In this document: positions 1 through 12,922 of the stretch, piece by piece
Numbering within the stretch: the stretch's first letter is position 1
Layout of the letters: every line of letters starts with the position of its first letter
Assembly: GCF_019649055.1 (NCBI RefSeq)
Contig: NW_026570236.1
Coordinates: 496,001-560,000 of the forward strand
Reading direction: 5' to 3'
DNA from: Paramacrobiotus metropolitanus
Taxonomy: Eukaryota; Tardigrada; Eutardigrada; Parachela; Macrobiotidae
Length of the DNA: 64,000 bases
Made by a program: the position numbers and the translations under genes
The notes under the pieces: generated by a model
What the model was told of the DNA's origin: nothing
Database searches by the model: none
What the model saw: the letters and a program-made list of their open reading frames with translations, nothing else

Positions 1-1075
1 TTCGAACGGAAATGTGCTGATGTCATCCGTAACTGCAGCTGCAGATTTTTTAATTCGCAAAACTTGCGACAAAAACCGCCAAGATGTTATATTTCATACA
101 CATGGACATGGGCTTGCTGAACAAACTACTCTTCAGAAAGAGCACTCACGCGAGTCCAGCACTTGCGAAAGGCGGAAATAAACCGGCCAAATTTCCCTTT
201 CTGACAAACAGAGTTTAGTGGAAGAATTATTTGGTATCGAATGGTTTAAAGTAACCCACCATTCTGCCATATTGGACGTGGTGCTCTAGGCCTCTGTTAG
301 GGCGTTCAGGGATTTTCGGCGCTTATTAATCCCATCCAGTGAATTTTAACCCTTTCTATTGCTTCTGATGGCACTAGTAGGGCTTCCTTTACTTTATGGG
401 TTTTACATTTCCCCCATTTTTTACCGTTGCCCTTATTCAGTGGGATGCCAGCCAGCACTTACTGGTTAGCACTACCTTACGCCATACGCGGCACTGACTT
501 GTGAGATAAGGAGTTTAGCTATAGAGAAGTCTTGGCCAAACAAAACTGTGTGTAATACGTTTTGGCTGGGTATTTGCTGTTTACGAGTGAATATTTTGTT
601 TACGAGTGAATATTTTGCTTATATATTTACATATTTGGAAACGCTATGATCCAGCCGCTAATCAGAAGATACCATAGAATGTGAGCGGATAACGAACCGG
701 TAATCTACGTACTACGCTTACTCAATGACTAAACTACCTATATACAGATACATAGTAACCAACCAGAAGAAGCAGCAGTGCTCAATCGTACGGTACGTCT
801 ATAGCATGCAAGTTACAATGCACTTACTAAACGCTCAGAATTTCCGATATCTGATAAGTGCTTTAGGTTAACACACTCAGATGCAAATACAAGATTAAAT
901 AAAAGATGCATTCCAGACCAAAACACTGAAAGTGGTCGAATACCCGCAATGTGCATTTTGCACGGTTCCCGAATATAACGCGTTGTTAAGTTTTGACGGC
1001 AGTTTTAACGGTTGATATTAGAGAAGAGAAAAAGCTTAAGTAAGCTTTAAAAATAGGATGCGATAAAAATTTGAC
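1..1075. other. Upstream non-coding region
   Basis: I recognise no gene here. The only visible structure is a perfect tandem duplication of a 19-bp unit (ttacgagtgaatattttg preceded by t) at about 580-617. The last part presumably holds the promoter and 5' UTR of the arylsulfatase gene that starts at 1076. Confidence 0.5.
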
Positions 1076-3557
1076 ATGGCTGATAAGAGAAGTTTGTTAA
1101 TTTTCTGCATCATATGGATTTGCGGCTCACACTGTAAACAGCGAAATAAATCCCAGAAACCAAACGTAATTTTAATTGTGGCGGATGATCTGGTCAGTTT
1201 GAATTTCAATGCGAATCTGCACAGACCGAATAACTTAATTTGCGCCAGACCCCAACCATTGCATAAACCTGTTTCAGGGGTGGAACGATGTTAGTTTTCA
1301 TGGATCTGCTCAAATTCCAACGCCAAACATTGACCGGCTTGCGAAAGAAGGAATTATTTTGAACAATTACTATGTTAACCCCATTTGTACACCATCACGA
1401 GGTGCTTTGCTAACAGGAAAGTATCCGATCCATACTGGTAAGATTCGGAAACCGACAGCTTTGTGGCAAGTATGTACAACTATTGCATTGTCAATAATGC
1501 TGTTCTAGGCTTGCAGCAGGATGTTATTTACGGTGTCGAACCATGGGGACTGGGCTTAGAAGAGAAGCTGCTTCCTCAGTTCCTGCGCCATATGGGCTAC
1601 AAAACACACGCTATTGGAAAGGTATACGTAACTGGAATATAGATGTTATGGAAATTATGCATTCCGCAAGGAGTTTACGATGTAACTGAAAAGCGCAGAA
1701 GTGAGTCCTCATGCGTGTTTACTGCTGCACCGTAGTATGAAGCTTTGAGGATGGCGAACATCAAAAACAAAACGCCCTGGTGATGAGTGACAATGCCGAA
1801 GTCTTATTAGACTTGAGAATTGTTCAGTAAATTAGTATTAAAGATCGCTATTTGTTGAAAATGGACGAGGTGGCGAATATCATCCATTGTTTGCTCCACA
1901 CCTTTACACGTTTCGCCTTTTTTAAACAGTCAGAGCTTCTTGTATGATTACGGTATTGTAGGTCGCTGACTGCAGTGCCATTTGACCTTTTGATTTTTAG
2001 TGGCATCTGGGATTTTTCCAGTCCAATTATACTCCTAGTAAGTTTGAACTCAACACAAATCTGAAAGTTTGGACGTGAATGCATCATACCATGACCGAAA
2101 TACAAAGTCAAAAAATGACTAGCCGTCGTCTCGTCAAAGGTCAAAGAGATGACAATTACGACCTTTTTGTGTAGCTTATCGCGGATTTGATAGCCACTTT
2201 GGAAAATGGCTTGGTCATGGTGACTACTTCGATCACGCAGCGCAGGAGGTATTGTAGCCGCTCGCAAATCGTGAACCGCACAGTTTGTCACAGTTTGTGT
2301 ATTGTACTCTGTACATTTGTAGTGGGATGATTGGGCACTTGACATACGGCACAATATGGAGCCAGTCAAAAATTTGACCGGTCGCTATAGTACAGATATC
2401 TATTCGAAGAGAGCGGAAAAGATCATACTGGATCACAACACAAGCTCGGTAAATCTTAAAATACTGGCAATGAGGTTAACACCTACCGTACAGAGTACTT
2501 GCCAGGCTACAGATCACAAGTTATTTAGCGGTACCACGTATTTGACGGAAACCGTAATAAATTAAAGCGAATGCATGGGCTTTGCAGCCTTTGTTTCTAT
2601 ATCTGGCCCATCAAGCCGTTCACAGCGCCAACACGTACGATCCCCTACAAACCACCGTCCAGTATTACAACCGCTTCCCGCATATCAAGCACAACGGTCG
2701 ACGACTCTTTGCAGGTAAGGCTACCTCACTCAGATCATACAGAATGCGAGTAGATTCATTAGATGCAGAAATATGCAGGTATGGTAGCCGGATTAGACGA
2801 ATCAGTGGGGCGTGCCCATCGTGCACTACAATCTCGCGGCATGGACAGCAACACTATCCTCATCTTCACCACCGATAACGGTGGCCCGGCAGCGGGTTTC
2901 AACTACAACCACGCCAACAACTGGCCACTGCGTGGCGTCAAAGATACATTATGGGAAGGCGGCGTTCGGGGCAGCGCGTTTATCTGGAGTCCGTTGTTGC
3001 AATCAGCGGGACGGGTCTCCACCCAAATGATGCACATCACGGATTGGTTGCCGACCATCTTATCGGCCGCTAAGCACAAAGGTCGTCTAAGCGAACTAGA
3101 CGGTCACAATATGTGGCGCGCATTGTCCGAAGATACTGCTTCGCCCAGAACGGAGATTCTCCTGAATATCGATCATGAGCGACAGATTTACGCATTGCGG
3201 AGTGCGCAGTACAAACTGGTTATTGGCTCGACGTACGAAGGCAAGTGGGATGGATGGTATCCTCCAGAAGGGCAAAGCACAATTTCGGATTCGCTGACTG
3301 TAAACTGTACTCCACCGGTTGACCCCAGCGTCAAGACTTCGTGCCAGCCGCTAACTGGAGCACCATGTTTGTTCGATATCGAGAAAGATCCATGTGAATA
3401 TGAGAATTTGGCCGATATTATGCCGAGAAAACTGGAGGAGCTAATGAAGAAGCTAAGGTGGTATAATACGACCGTTGTACCGCCTAGAAATCTCCCCCAT
3501 GATCCAGCTGCTAAACCGCAGTACCATAATTATATCTGGAGTCCATGGAAAGATTAG
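1076..3557 (+). CDS. ARSB: Arylsulfatase B-like, copy 1 (8 exons)
   Basis: Secreted or lysosomal sulfatase of the arylsulfatase B (N-acetylgalactosamine-4-sulfatase) type, which removes sulfate from glycosaminoglycans. Exons read by hand: 1076-1192, 1278-1437, 1509-1621, 2001-2037, 2175-2248, 2323-2448, 2588-2714, 2779-3557. They total 1533 nt, or 510 residues, against 533 in human ARSB. A hydrophobic signal peptide covers residues 1-20. Metal-binding Asp-Asp lies at 37-38 (VADDL). The formylglycine motif CTPSR is at 76-80, followed by [27 protein letters not shown] and NNWPLRG follow in family order. The last exon encodes the C-terminal domain with several Cys. All splice sites are GT-AG and phases agree. 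A paralogue with matching boundaries lies at 8132-12922. The sulfatase class is certain; the exact substrate is inferred. Confidence 0.94.
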
Positions 3558-3979
3558 ATGGATTTCTTTTGACCAAATCTGTCGAATGCGATTTTAGCAA
3601 TCTGATGCTGCTCTGACCATTATTAAGTATGAAGTTTTTGTTCACACCGCCGGCACTTATACGGTACGTCCTACATTCCCCTGGAACCTATAACAGCTAT
3701 TAGAATTTTTTATCAGCTCGCAACGACCGCGTCAAATTGAAACAATACAGCAAAAAAAGGTGGATAAATAAGCACGAAAGCTGACCGGCATATTTGCTGT
3801 TTCTAGACTACTTAGAAAAGCGCATGCATTGTGTACTTTGCTGCCAACAGTAACTACTGCAAAGCCGAATTAACATTCACAGTGCTCTTACATCATGATT
3901 GCATCAGGTATTAATTAGACAAGTACACGAGGTCACAGTTAATCCGGGCCGGGCTAAATCCGGGCATTGCCCGGCTTTG

Positions 3980-4405
3980 CTACGCCGATGTGTTAATATG
4001 GGCGGCAGATGTGCACGACGGATCGCAACAGCATTGTTGATAACACGCACTCGGAAAGGAACCGGTAACAATGCAACAATGCCGACTCAAATCCGTCCCG
4101 CAGAAAACTTGGCCACAGTCGCACTGGTTATCAGTGTTGAAATTGCACACCTGTTCGCTGAATCCGAACCGAATGCAGCAGTTGACTGCGATGCAAGATG
4201 TCGGATCGGTGCTCACTAAGTTGCAACACACTCCAATAGGTCCGGGAGGACACACCTGGGGAGGGCATATGGTAGTGGAAGAAAGCGTGGTGGTGGAAGA
4301 TGCTGTTGTATATGCCGTTTGAGCCATACACAAATTAGCCGGACCACTTAGACATTCTATTAAAAAAAGAGCAAAACAGGAACTTTTCAAAAACGAATAC
4401 CTCAT
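3980..4405 (-). CDS. Cysteine-rich secreted protein, unknown family
   Basis: Single-exon ORF of 141 codons reading away from ARSB copy 1, tail to tail. Residues 1-28 look like a signal peptide (hydrophobic core around FALFLIECLSG). A short Thr/Ser-rich linker (TTASSTTTLSSTT) follows, then about 95 residues with roughly 20 cysteines, including several CC pairs and one CCC (QQCCCDP). This resembles disulfide-rich extracellular or cuticle-type proteins, but I recognise no named domain. The strong codon constraint on Cys and the signal peptide argue for a real gene. An intron near the 3' end cannot be excluded. Confidence 0.62.
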   Translation of the reverse strand: MRYSFLKSSCFALFLIECLSGPANLCMAQTAYTTASSTTTLSSTTICPPQVCPPGPIGVCCNLVSTDPTSCIAVNCCIRFGFSEQVCNFNTDNQCDCGQVFCGTDLSRHCCIVTGSFPSACYQQCCCDPSCTSAAHINTSA

Positions 4406-7400
4406 CTTCTTAAAAACTGATTTCCCTTTCGGCTCAGTAACATCGTTTTGAAGTCAAAACCGAATTTCTTTTATGCAGCAAGTAAGGCTTAAAATACCAA
4501 ATTCGATTGGGTATTAAGCTAAAAAGTAACAGGTGCCGTCTGTGGATATAAAAATACAGATACCGAAATATGTAGATTATACAGTGCGCTCGCTTGGTTT
4601 TTCAGCTGCATTTACCAAATACAAAGCGTAAAACTGCAAAATCACGGTAGGTTTTCGCGGTGAGCAACCGGATCCTGCGCTTGCGATTTATCGGTCGTTC
4701 GTTTACCTGTGGAGATTGTTCAGTTTGTACGCAGTTACGCAGTACTATGTGAAAGATCGAGTATATGAAGGGTGTAAATTAACCGCGTAATTAATTTTGT
4801 CATCCATGTACATAGTTAATTTAAAATTACGGCAGCAAAACTCTTAAAGATAAGTACATACTACAAATATGGGATATTATGACTGCACGGGACATACTAT
4901 GTCAGGCATCGATCGGGTCACCGTTGTGAGAAACTTACAGAAAGAAACGCTTGGAAAGCATATTTTAAATTTGAAAGTGCGACGACGTCAACGATAGTGG
5001 AGACTGCCCGGATGAGAGTGAAATCTAGCCAGCATTTGTAGTTTACTTTCCTTGACCTTTCCACAGGAACCTTCGTCGTAAACATAAAGCTAATCCCGGG
5101 CACAGTTATTGTTGCAGTTCCGATAACACCATATTAAATCAGCAAAACCAATTTATTGTAGATCGAGAGCAGCAACTGGATATTATTTGCACATTTAATG
5201 TAATGAGCTTTACCGAAGTGTCTCGGGGCAACGGTTTTCATTGGAACTGCAATACTTTTAATTGGGATTGTTGCTTGGAAATGGAATTTCAGCAGTAAAA
5301 ACGAAGTATTGGAAAATCATAGTTAAGTAATTTATTGTTAAGATGTTTTTTTTTTACCTTTCCTGGAATGTGAATGGCCCCTTGGGGGCCGGGGGTTTCT
5401 TTGAAACAAACTTTTTTCGTTTTCTTAATTATCAAAAATTTAAACATAATATTTAAATTTAAATGTGTTTAAATTTAAACACAAAGTCCGCAAACATAAT
5501 ATTTTTGTTATGGCATACAATGCAATAACTGCAATTTACCGGTTTGTAACGGTTTTTTGCAATAACCGGTTTACCGGTTTTTTGCAATAACTGCAATTTA
5601 CCGGTTTACAATGCAATTTTTGTTTTCCATTTACAATAAAAACATTTGCCCCGAGCCTTGAGCTTAATTTACCTCTGATCGTAGTCCTAGCCATGTTTCC
5701 GCTGCATCTTGCTCTTCAGTACCTACAAGCCACACGGCATGGCAGTGCGTAATTGCGCCAAACTTCAACCGGAATCTTTGCTTTATGAAACTATTACGGC
5801 GGTTGCAAAGCCGACGTGAATTCGCCCTGTGGTTATGATCCAGGCACACATGGACTGTAAAATGGCTAATCACAAAATGACTTTGTAACTGAAGTATATT
5901 AGTACGCAGCATTACTACTGGCCCAGAATACAACAGCAAATTGACCAAAATGGACCATGTCCAGCAGATAACTGTTCGAAAACCATATGAGGAATGGCGT
6001 TTGTTATAGAAGTATCCCACACGAAACGTTTAGTTAGATATTTTAATTGACAAACTGCTCGTACAAAATTAAGAAAACCGTACAAAATATTAAACGTACT
6101 ACCGTACAAAAGTAAGAAAACTCTCGACCTTAATGACAGATTTTGCAGATAATATGTGCGACCAAGGCAGCTGAGGGTGAGAGGTGAGAACTGAGCAGAA
6201 AACAAAAAACTCCTCTTTTATATGGTCTAATTTTGGTTGGTTTCAGTATTCCGCTGCAACAACAAAGGTAAACCTTAGGTGTTGGATAAAAAAATTTCGG
6301 GGCTGCAATCAGTAGCCTTGTTAACCTTATCGGTGTTGCTTTGGCATTGACAGCACTGGAAAGCGTAATCGTTCATCCCAGATTCCAGCGGTGCTGGTCA
6401 CAGAATGCGAACTGGATCGTTCATCAATTTCAGAAACCGTAACAGTAAAAGTACAGTAACAGTTTCCCTCAAGAAATGGGGAACCTTAATATCGTTTTTC
6501 AAATAATCACTTTTCAGTGGTGGCTGAAACAATAATGAACAAACAGCAATCAAATCCAAACAGCGTTTACGAGTAGATAATTGTTTAATGAATAATGTTA
6601 CGTATTGTACATGTGCTTGTATACCACAGTCCACACTCCACACTGCTTAGTTATAGGTGCCATTTAAAGAAAACAAGTGATTATTCCCCGATTTGCCGCT
6701 TTCGACAATGCGGGAAAAGAATTCGTATTAGAAGTGTACGTAGCCCAAACAGCACTAGATTAACTGACATATGTGACTCTTTGTTTATTTTCAGTTTGTT
6801 ATCGGCTTCGCTTTTGGCTACAATAATCCAAACAGCGAAATTATGAATGAACATTTCCAGAAAACATATTCTTATGAATGTGTACAGTTGTACAGAAACT
6901 TTGGCCGGTCACGAGCAAAAACCTGCGCAAACTTTGTTTTGACATCGCTAATTTTATTTTGTTCTTAAAAATGAAATCATATGGTTACGAAACATGAAAA
7001 TAGTTAATAACAAACCAAGCTGTTCGAGTCATGGCTAATCTAATTGAAACAACAAAACTATTGTTGTTCCTGCCGGCATTTTTCCGATATACCTTGTGAA
7101 TCACTTATACCGTACTTTGCTACCGCGGAGTTCGACCAATGCACTCTGTGGTTAGTATCACCGGTTTGGCGCGCACGTTTTGTTGCACACCAATATGTTT
7201 TCTTTACGGAAATCGATCAGACGAACGATCATCGTACCAACAAAATTAATGACATTAGCTGATGTATTAACCTGTACTCACACCGCACTATTAGTAAATG
7301 CAACGGTATGGTAGTACTTTTGTAGGATACTATGAAAAACTCATCCTGAGTTAACCATTCACGAACATGCAACACTAACAAATGCAGTACTTGCAGCATA

Positions 7401-8131
7401 TTTACTATTGTCTCAAGAATAACTTGACTTCGGAATTCGCCGGATACATCATTAATAAAAATCTTAAGTTATTCAAAACGAACAAGTAAATGGTTTCAAA
7501 GCAAATCAATCAAAAAATTTTTCCGGCTTACTGTGAAATATAATTGCGGATACATCCCACGACTGCTTTTAAAATGCGTCCTACACATATGAAAATTTTG
7601 TCATCAAGGGCAAACATTTTCAACGATACCACGTGACCGCAACACACAAATGAGTCACACATCGCCTAAAACAACCGCATACTCTAAAAAATAATTCTAG
7701 TTTTCATACTATACTTTTTTATACTCGGTATTGCTAGTGATTAATTACAAAGCATTTCACCAAATTAAAGTGTGCATGCGGCACGCGCCTGTACAATATA
7801 TATAAAAGCATGGATAACGACCGTTCAAAACTCAAAGCTTGACATACGTAAATCGAAGTTATGCCACTTAATGCGCTGCAATCGGACATTGATTTTTTGT
7901 ACACAGCGTGCGGAAGACAAGTTATTGTTTCTTATGTGTGTATGTTTGTTGTCTTTCACCTCCATAACGCTGCATTTTAAAGGTTGATTTTTGGCGCGGA
8001 AAGGAAAGTGTCGCCGGTAATGTACGCAGCCGCCGGTATCACATAGCGAAGCAGTCGAAAAACGTTGCTGTGACAAAATCTACTACACTTATCAGTATTA
8101 ATACGCCCGTATTTGCTCATTACTTATTCAA
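4406..8131. other. Long AT-rich intergenic region
   Basis: I found no gene I can support in these 3.7 kb. Visible structures are an AT palindromic patch of aaatttaaa units at about 5440-5482 and a pair of 24-bp direct repeats at 5522-5545 and 5584-5607. ORFs on both strands are short, lack recognisable motifs and show no splice-consistent chain. A short open stretch between about 4869 and 5300 might be exonic, but I could not connect it. Confidence 0.4.
5522..5607. repeat. Direct repeat pair rich in ccggttt
   Basis: The 24-bp sequence starting gcaataactgcaatttacc occurs at 5522-5545 and again at 5584-5607. Between the copies, short units of accggttt and ggttttttgcaataa are repeated. No element boundaries or target-site duplication were seen. 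Confidence 0.7.
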
Positions 8132-11100
8132 ATGGATATTCTACATTTATATTTATGCATAATATGCTTGCTGCCGGATTATATAAATGCTTTGTGGACG
8201 TACAATGCCAAAAAGTCACGGCCACATATTATCATTATTATGGCCGATGATCTCGTAAGATTTTGCCTCCAATTTCATTATAAATGCCATAATTATTACG
8301 CAGGGCAAACGTTTTGCTGCTGTATGCACATGCATTGCTAAATGTTTTTACCTTTAAAGCGTCATAGCTTCCTGTATTATTTTAAAGTCTTGTATCAAAA
8401 ACGCTTACTATCATCGTTGAGTACAATAATTCGCGAATTGTAGTTTATACATGACTCTTGAGGATTCTAATAACTGCAATCTGCACAGGGTTGGAACGAT
8501 GTCAGTTTCCATGGATCGCAAGAAATTCTTACACCACAAATCGATAGATTGGCACGCGAAGGTGTCATCCTGAACAATTATTACGTTACGCCCATGTGCA
8601 GTCCATCAAGGGCAGCACTGATGACCGGAAAGTATCCCATTCATACAGGTGCGATACCAGAAATTTTACAGTTTGCATCTGTGGACCTCGGTATCCACCA
8701 ATACTTGTTACTCTCGATAAAGAAATTTTTGTGCTTTTACTGTAATTTATCTGTACAATCCAAATCCAAACCGATCCAGTTTTTTAAACTAAATAAGCTG
8801 ATTTCCAAAAACGATATACGTTGTTACTAAACCAGCCGGGAAAGAGGTATTTTACATTTGGCTTATATAATTCCTGGTATCGAAGGCTTGTTATTATAGA
8901 AAAAAGGCGCCGACAAATAAGAACTACAAATCAATATGACAAAAATTTATTAATTTGTATGGTAGCACCACTTTTCGAACCCGGTGCCTTTCGACCAGCC
9001 AGCTTCTGCATTTACAGTTTTTGATTTCCTCATGGTTAGAAGATTTTGTATAAGTTTGTTGTACTATTTAAAAATTATAAACAGTATCTCAAGTGCTGTC
9101 TTTTTCGAACTTTTAAATTAGTGCTTTCTTGTGATTGATTATATAAATGGTGGCCTATTTTATGCCGAATCTGGTTAACTGAGTGACGATAGATGGACAA
9201 TTTTGTAATATCTCACTTTGACAGCTTTTCCAAAATTCATAACTTGAGAGTTCAAGAACAGCATTGTTGTCTGGCCAGAAGAAGGTCAAGTTGACAGCTG
9301 GCACCACATAGCGCAAAATGGCATCGGAACAAACGTTGCATGTTGCCAGCATACGTAACACCCAGATATTATGTTTCAGGCATGCAGCACAATGTCCTCT
9401 ACGCAGCACAGCCGTATGGGCTGGGACTGGAGGAAAAACTTTTGCCGCAGTATTTAAAGGAAGCGGGATACCGGAATCATGCTATCGGGAAGGTCAGCAA
9501 TTTTTCATAGTAAAATGATTTTCGTCTTGGTTTCAGTTCGCTAAAGAATTTTCCAGTTCGGAGTAATCTCCATTTTCTTAACGCATTATCCTTAGAGCGT
9601 ATATTTAAAATATACATACGTAGATATCGTTCGCATATGTATTGTGTGCGTAAATACAGATATCGCTGTAGTAATTTTGAATGGAAGCCATTAATCTAAC
9701 AAAAATTTAAAAAGTTTTTGGATTGCCTTTGGGGACTTTGCCTGATTCCATCCTAAATTAATTACCGACTATGGTACAAGTACATGTAATAAATCTCGCG
9801 GCTTTATGCATTATCAAGTAATAATTACGTACTTGACATAACCTATGAGTTTAATTTGTCGCACTACAAGGTTTTGGCAATATTGTTTTTTTCGGATATT
9901 TGATTATTCCGGTTTTTTCGACCTTTAGTTTTTCGGTAACAGAATATGTCCAATTGATTATCGCTGCAGGTCTTGGGAAATTTATCCATAAAAAACTCAT
10001 TATAGAGTTTTATACTGTACTTTCCTACTAAATGACTGGAATGTTAAAATTACGCAACTTTTTTGGCGCTTCTCCGTACACCGAGCACGTGTACAAGCTG
10101 GGATCACAAGCCAGATTAATTACGACCAGTTATTTCTGTTCAGCACAAACAATGGGAACGTTAATGAGCTGGAACCGTGAATCATACAGCATTTTTCAGT
10201 AGTTTGGCTTGACGCTTTATTTCAGTTTAATGATACGTTTAGGTAAAAAAGCTATGCGTTCGTTACCGGTTATTGCCGGCATGTGGCGGCAATTTGCTTA
10301 AAGGTGTGAAGGTTTAACCAAAGATTCGGGCGACGTCTATTGATTGTACAGACGTGAAAGACTGCATAGTTTTATACAAAAGCTATATCTTCCTGCCGAA
10401 TGTTATCAACAAAAATTTAATGGTCACTTTTAGTTGGCATGTTCCATAAAACAAAACCCTGGATGTTTCAGTGAGCTCAGCAAGACGTTTTCATATAATG
10501 TACCGCTTATACATGTACAAAGAATGGCACTCAGCTATTTAACAAAATAGCTTAAATGCTATGAGTCGAACATGAATATTTCCTGTTTTTGTCTGTATTT
10601 AAAATGCGAGATACTGTAACACGGCGGTGAAATTTTATTTTATTTCTGATTATAACTCGTACTTTTGTTAACATTTTAGTGGCATCTTGGATTCTTTCAC
10701 AAAAATTATACCCCGAGTAAGTATATATCAACACACACGATAAATCCTAACAGCTTTCGCACATAAGCAGTTTTCTTTAACACAATTTGTAATTAACTGA
10801 TTTAAGGTCTAACTGCTCGTTTTTTACCAGCGTACAGAGGTTTCGACACCCATTTCGGACATTGGACTGGACACATCGACTATTTCAATCACACAGCTTT
10901 TGAGGTACATATAAAAGGCATTTATTTTTAAATAACTAGCTAAGTAGCGAACGTTGTGGTTAAGATAAGCTATCAATAAGATAAGCTATTCAGTAACTGT
11001 TAATGAGGATACCTCAAAGTTAATACCACATAAGCATAATTAATTTTTCAATAAGGCGGTGCTACACAGTTTCAGAATGTACCTGTGATTATTCTGGTAC

Positions 11101-12922
11101 CATTGTAAATTAACATTGAAAGATGCATATAAACATGTGGAAATTGGAATTTGCGAACAATATCATAACTGCTTTGAGTAGCCTCCAGTGCCTGCTGCCA
11201 TTTTCAGTTTGGAGAACTTGGCCATGATTTACATGATGGATTAAATCCGACCCGGAATCGTTCCGGCCATTACATTACCGACATATATACCAAGAAAGCG
11301 GAAAAGGTCATATTCAACCACAATACGTCCGAGGTAAACCCAGTGTTCCTTACGAGTAGTATGCTTTATGTGCGTTCATCAGACTAGTAGATACTGTACA
11401 TATTGTGATGCAAGGTCATTACAAGTTCACCATATTGTTCATTATACAATTGTTTTGATAATAGCCGATGTTCCTATATTTATCGCACCAAGCTGTCCAT
11501 GCCGGCAATGCCGATGATCCTCTGCAAACAACCGAGCGTTACTTTGCCCGCTATCCCAATATACAAAATCGCGACCGGCGAATATTTGCCGGTAAGCAAA
11601 TGGCTGAACTTAACGATACAATCATGAGCACTAGCTAGGCAGAATTTAGCAACTGCGTTGTATTGCATAAAGGGATGGTCGGTGCCCTGGATGAGTCCGT
11701 TGGACGTGTTTATGCCGCACTCAAGGAGCGCAAAATGCTGGACAACAGTATTATCATTTTTACTACGGATAACGGTGGAGCAACAGCTGGATATGACCGC
11801 AATAAAGCCAGCAATTGGCCATTACGAGGAGGCAAAGATACGCTGTTTGAAGGCGGTGTACGGGCCACGGCGTTCCTCTGGAGCCCGTTGCTACTCCAGA
11901 TTCCCAGAGTATCCACCCAGATGATGCATATTACGGACTGGTTGCCCACGTTGTTATACGCTGCCGGAATCCATAAATACATACCAGGTAAAATGCTATA
12001 ATATAAATGTTACAGTGGAAGTTACTACAGATATATCTGAATTCGTTAATTTTGTGTATGCGTCTATAATATTGCCGATAACCTGGATGCAGAAAGCCGT
12101 GTGATATTATTACCTTTCCATATTTTCCTGTTGCTTGGTATACAAATAGTTATGAAATAAAAACTACTAACCGTAAGTTTGTAATGCAGAAATGCAAAGC
12201 CGGTCAGCTTTATCCTACACCGAAGATGACTATTATTACAATTATAAATACTGCGGTACAAGTCAGTTGTCGGCAGCGTGTAACTATTGTAGTTGAACGC
12301 CCGGCGCCATGAAATCCTTGCCAGGAATAATAATGCTGTATAATTACTTGATGTTATGTCTAGGGTTTCTGCATTTTGTTACGGCTGAAAGATTCTGGCT
12401 GTGTTAAAACGGAAATAACCTTTTCTTTTGGTGTAACCAGGTATTGACGGTTTCAACATGTGGCCGACACTATCACACAACTTCCCGTCACCCCGCTCTG
12501 AAATCTTGCTCAACATTGACCGACAACGTGGCCTGTACGGCCTGCGCGTTCGCAATTACAAACTTATTAAGGGATCCACGTTCGCCGGCCTATGGGACCG
12601 ATGGTACGGATCAAAGGGCACCTTCGATGCTGACACTGACAACGATGTAAAAATACACAGCGCTCGCATAATCTGCCAACCGCCAACCGATCCCTCGGTC
12701 ACCCAGAGTTGCCGGCCGTCGTCTGGGCCGTGTCTGTTCGATCTGGATGAGGATCCCTGTGAGTACCGCAATATCGCTGCGGAACAACCAGCAGTATTAC
12801 AGCGCATGATGAAGCGTCTGGCGGAATACAATGAAACGGTGGTGCGACCGCGCAATAGGCCCATGGACCAGCAGGCCCGGCCCAGGTTTCATGGTGGCGT
12901 CTGGACCACGTGGAGAGAATAA
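8132..12922 (+). CDS. ARSB: Arylsulfatase B-like, copy 2 (9 exons)
   Basis: Tandem paralogue of the gene at 1076-3557. Exons: 8132-8254, 8489-8648, 9380-9492, 10680-10716, 10831-10904, 11208-11333, 11465-11591, 11673-11987, 12441-12922. They total 1557 nt, or 518 residues. Internal exons 2-7 have exactly the same lengths (160, 113, 37, 74, 126, 127 nt) and phases as in copy 1. One additional phase-1 intron (11988-12440) splits the last exon. An N-terminal signal peptide is present ([14 protein letters not shown]). Asp-Asp is in MADDL, the formylglycine motif is CSPSR with Cys78, and KWHLG, FTTDNGG and NNWPLRGG are intact, so it should be catalytically competent. Introns are much longer than in copy 1. 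Candidate polyadenylation signals aataaa lie at about 13134 and 13262. Confidence 0.94.

Noticed and set aside
3930-3985. GC-rich palindromic patch (ccgggc repeats) considered as a tRNA or terminator
   Set aside because: No cloverleaf, anticodon arm or T-loop consensus; the part from 3980 onward is the 3' end of the Cys-rich ORF.
4869-5300. Possible two-exon gene with a basic 42-residue N-terminal part
   Set aside because: The exons could not be joined without an immediate stop in the phases I tried.
5664-6205. Overlapping minus-strand ORFs of 118 and 96 codons
   Set aside because: No motif, no splice-consistent partners, and they overlap each other in different frames; likely chance.
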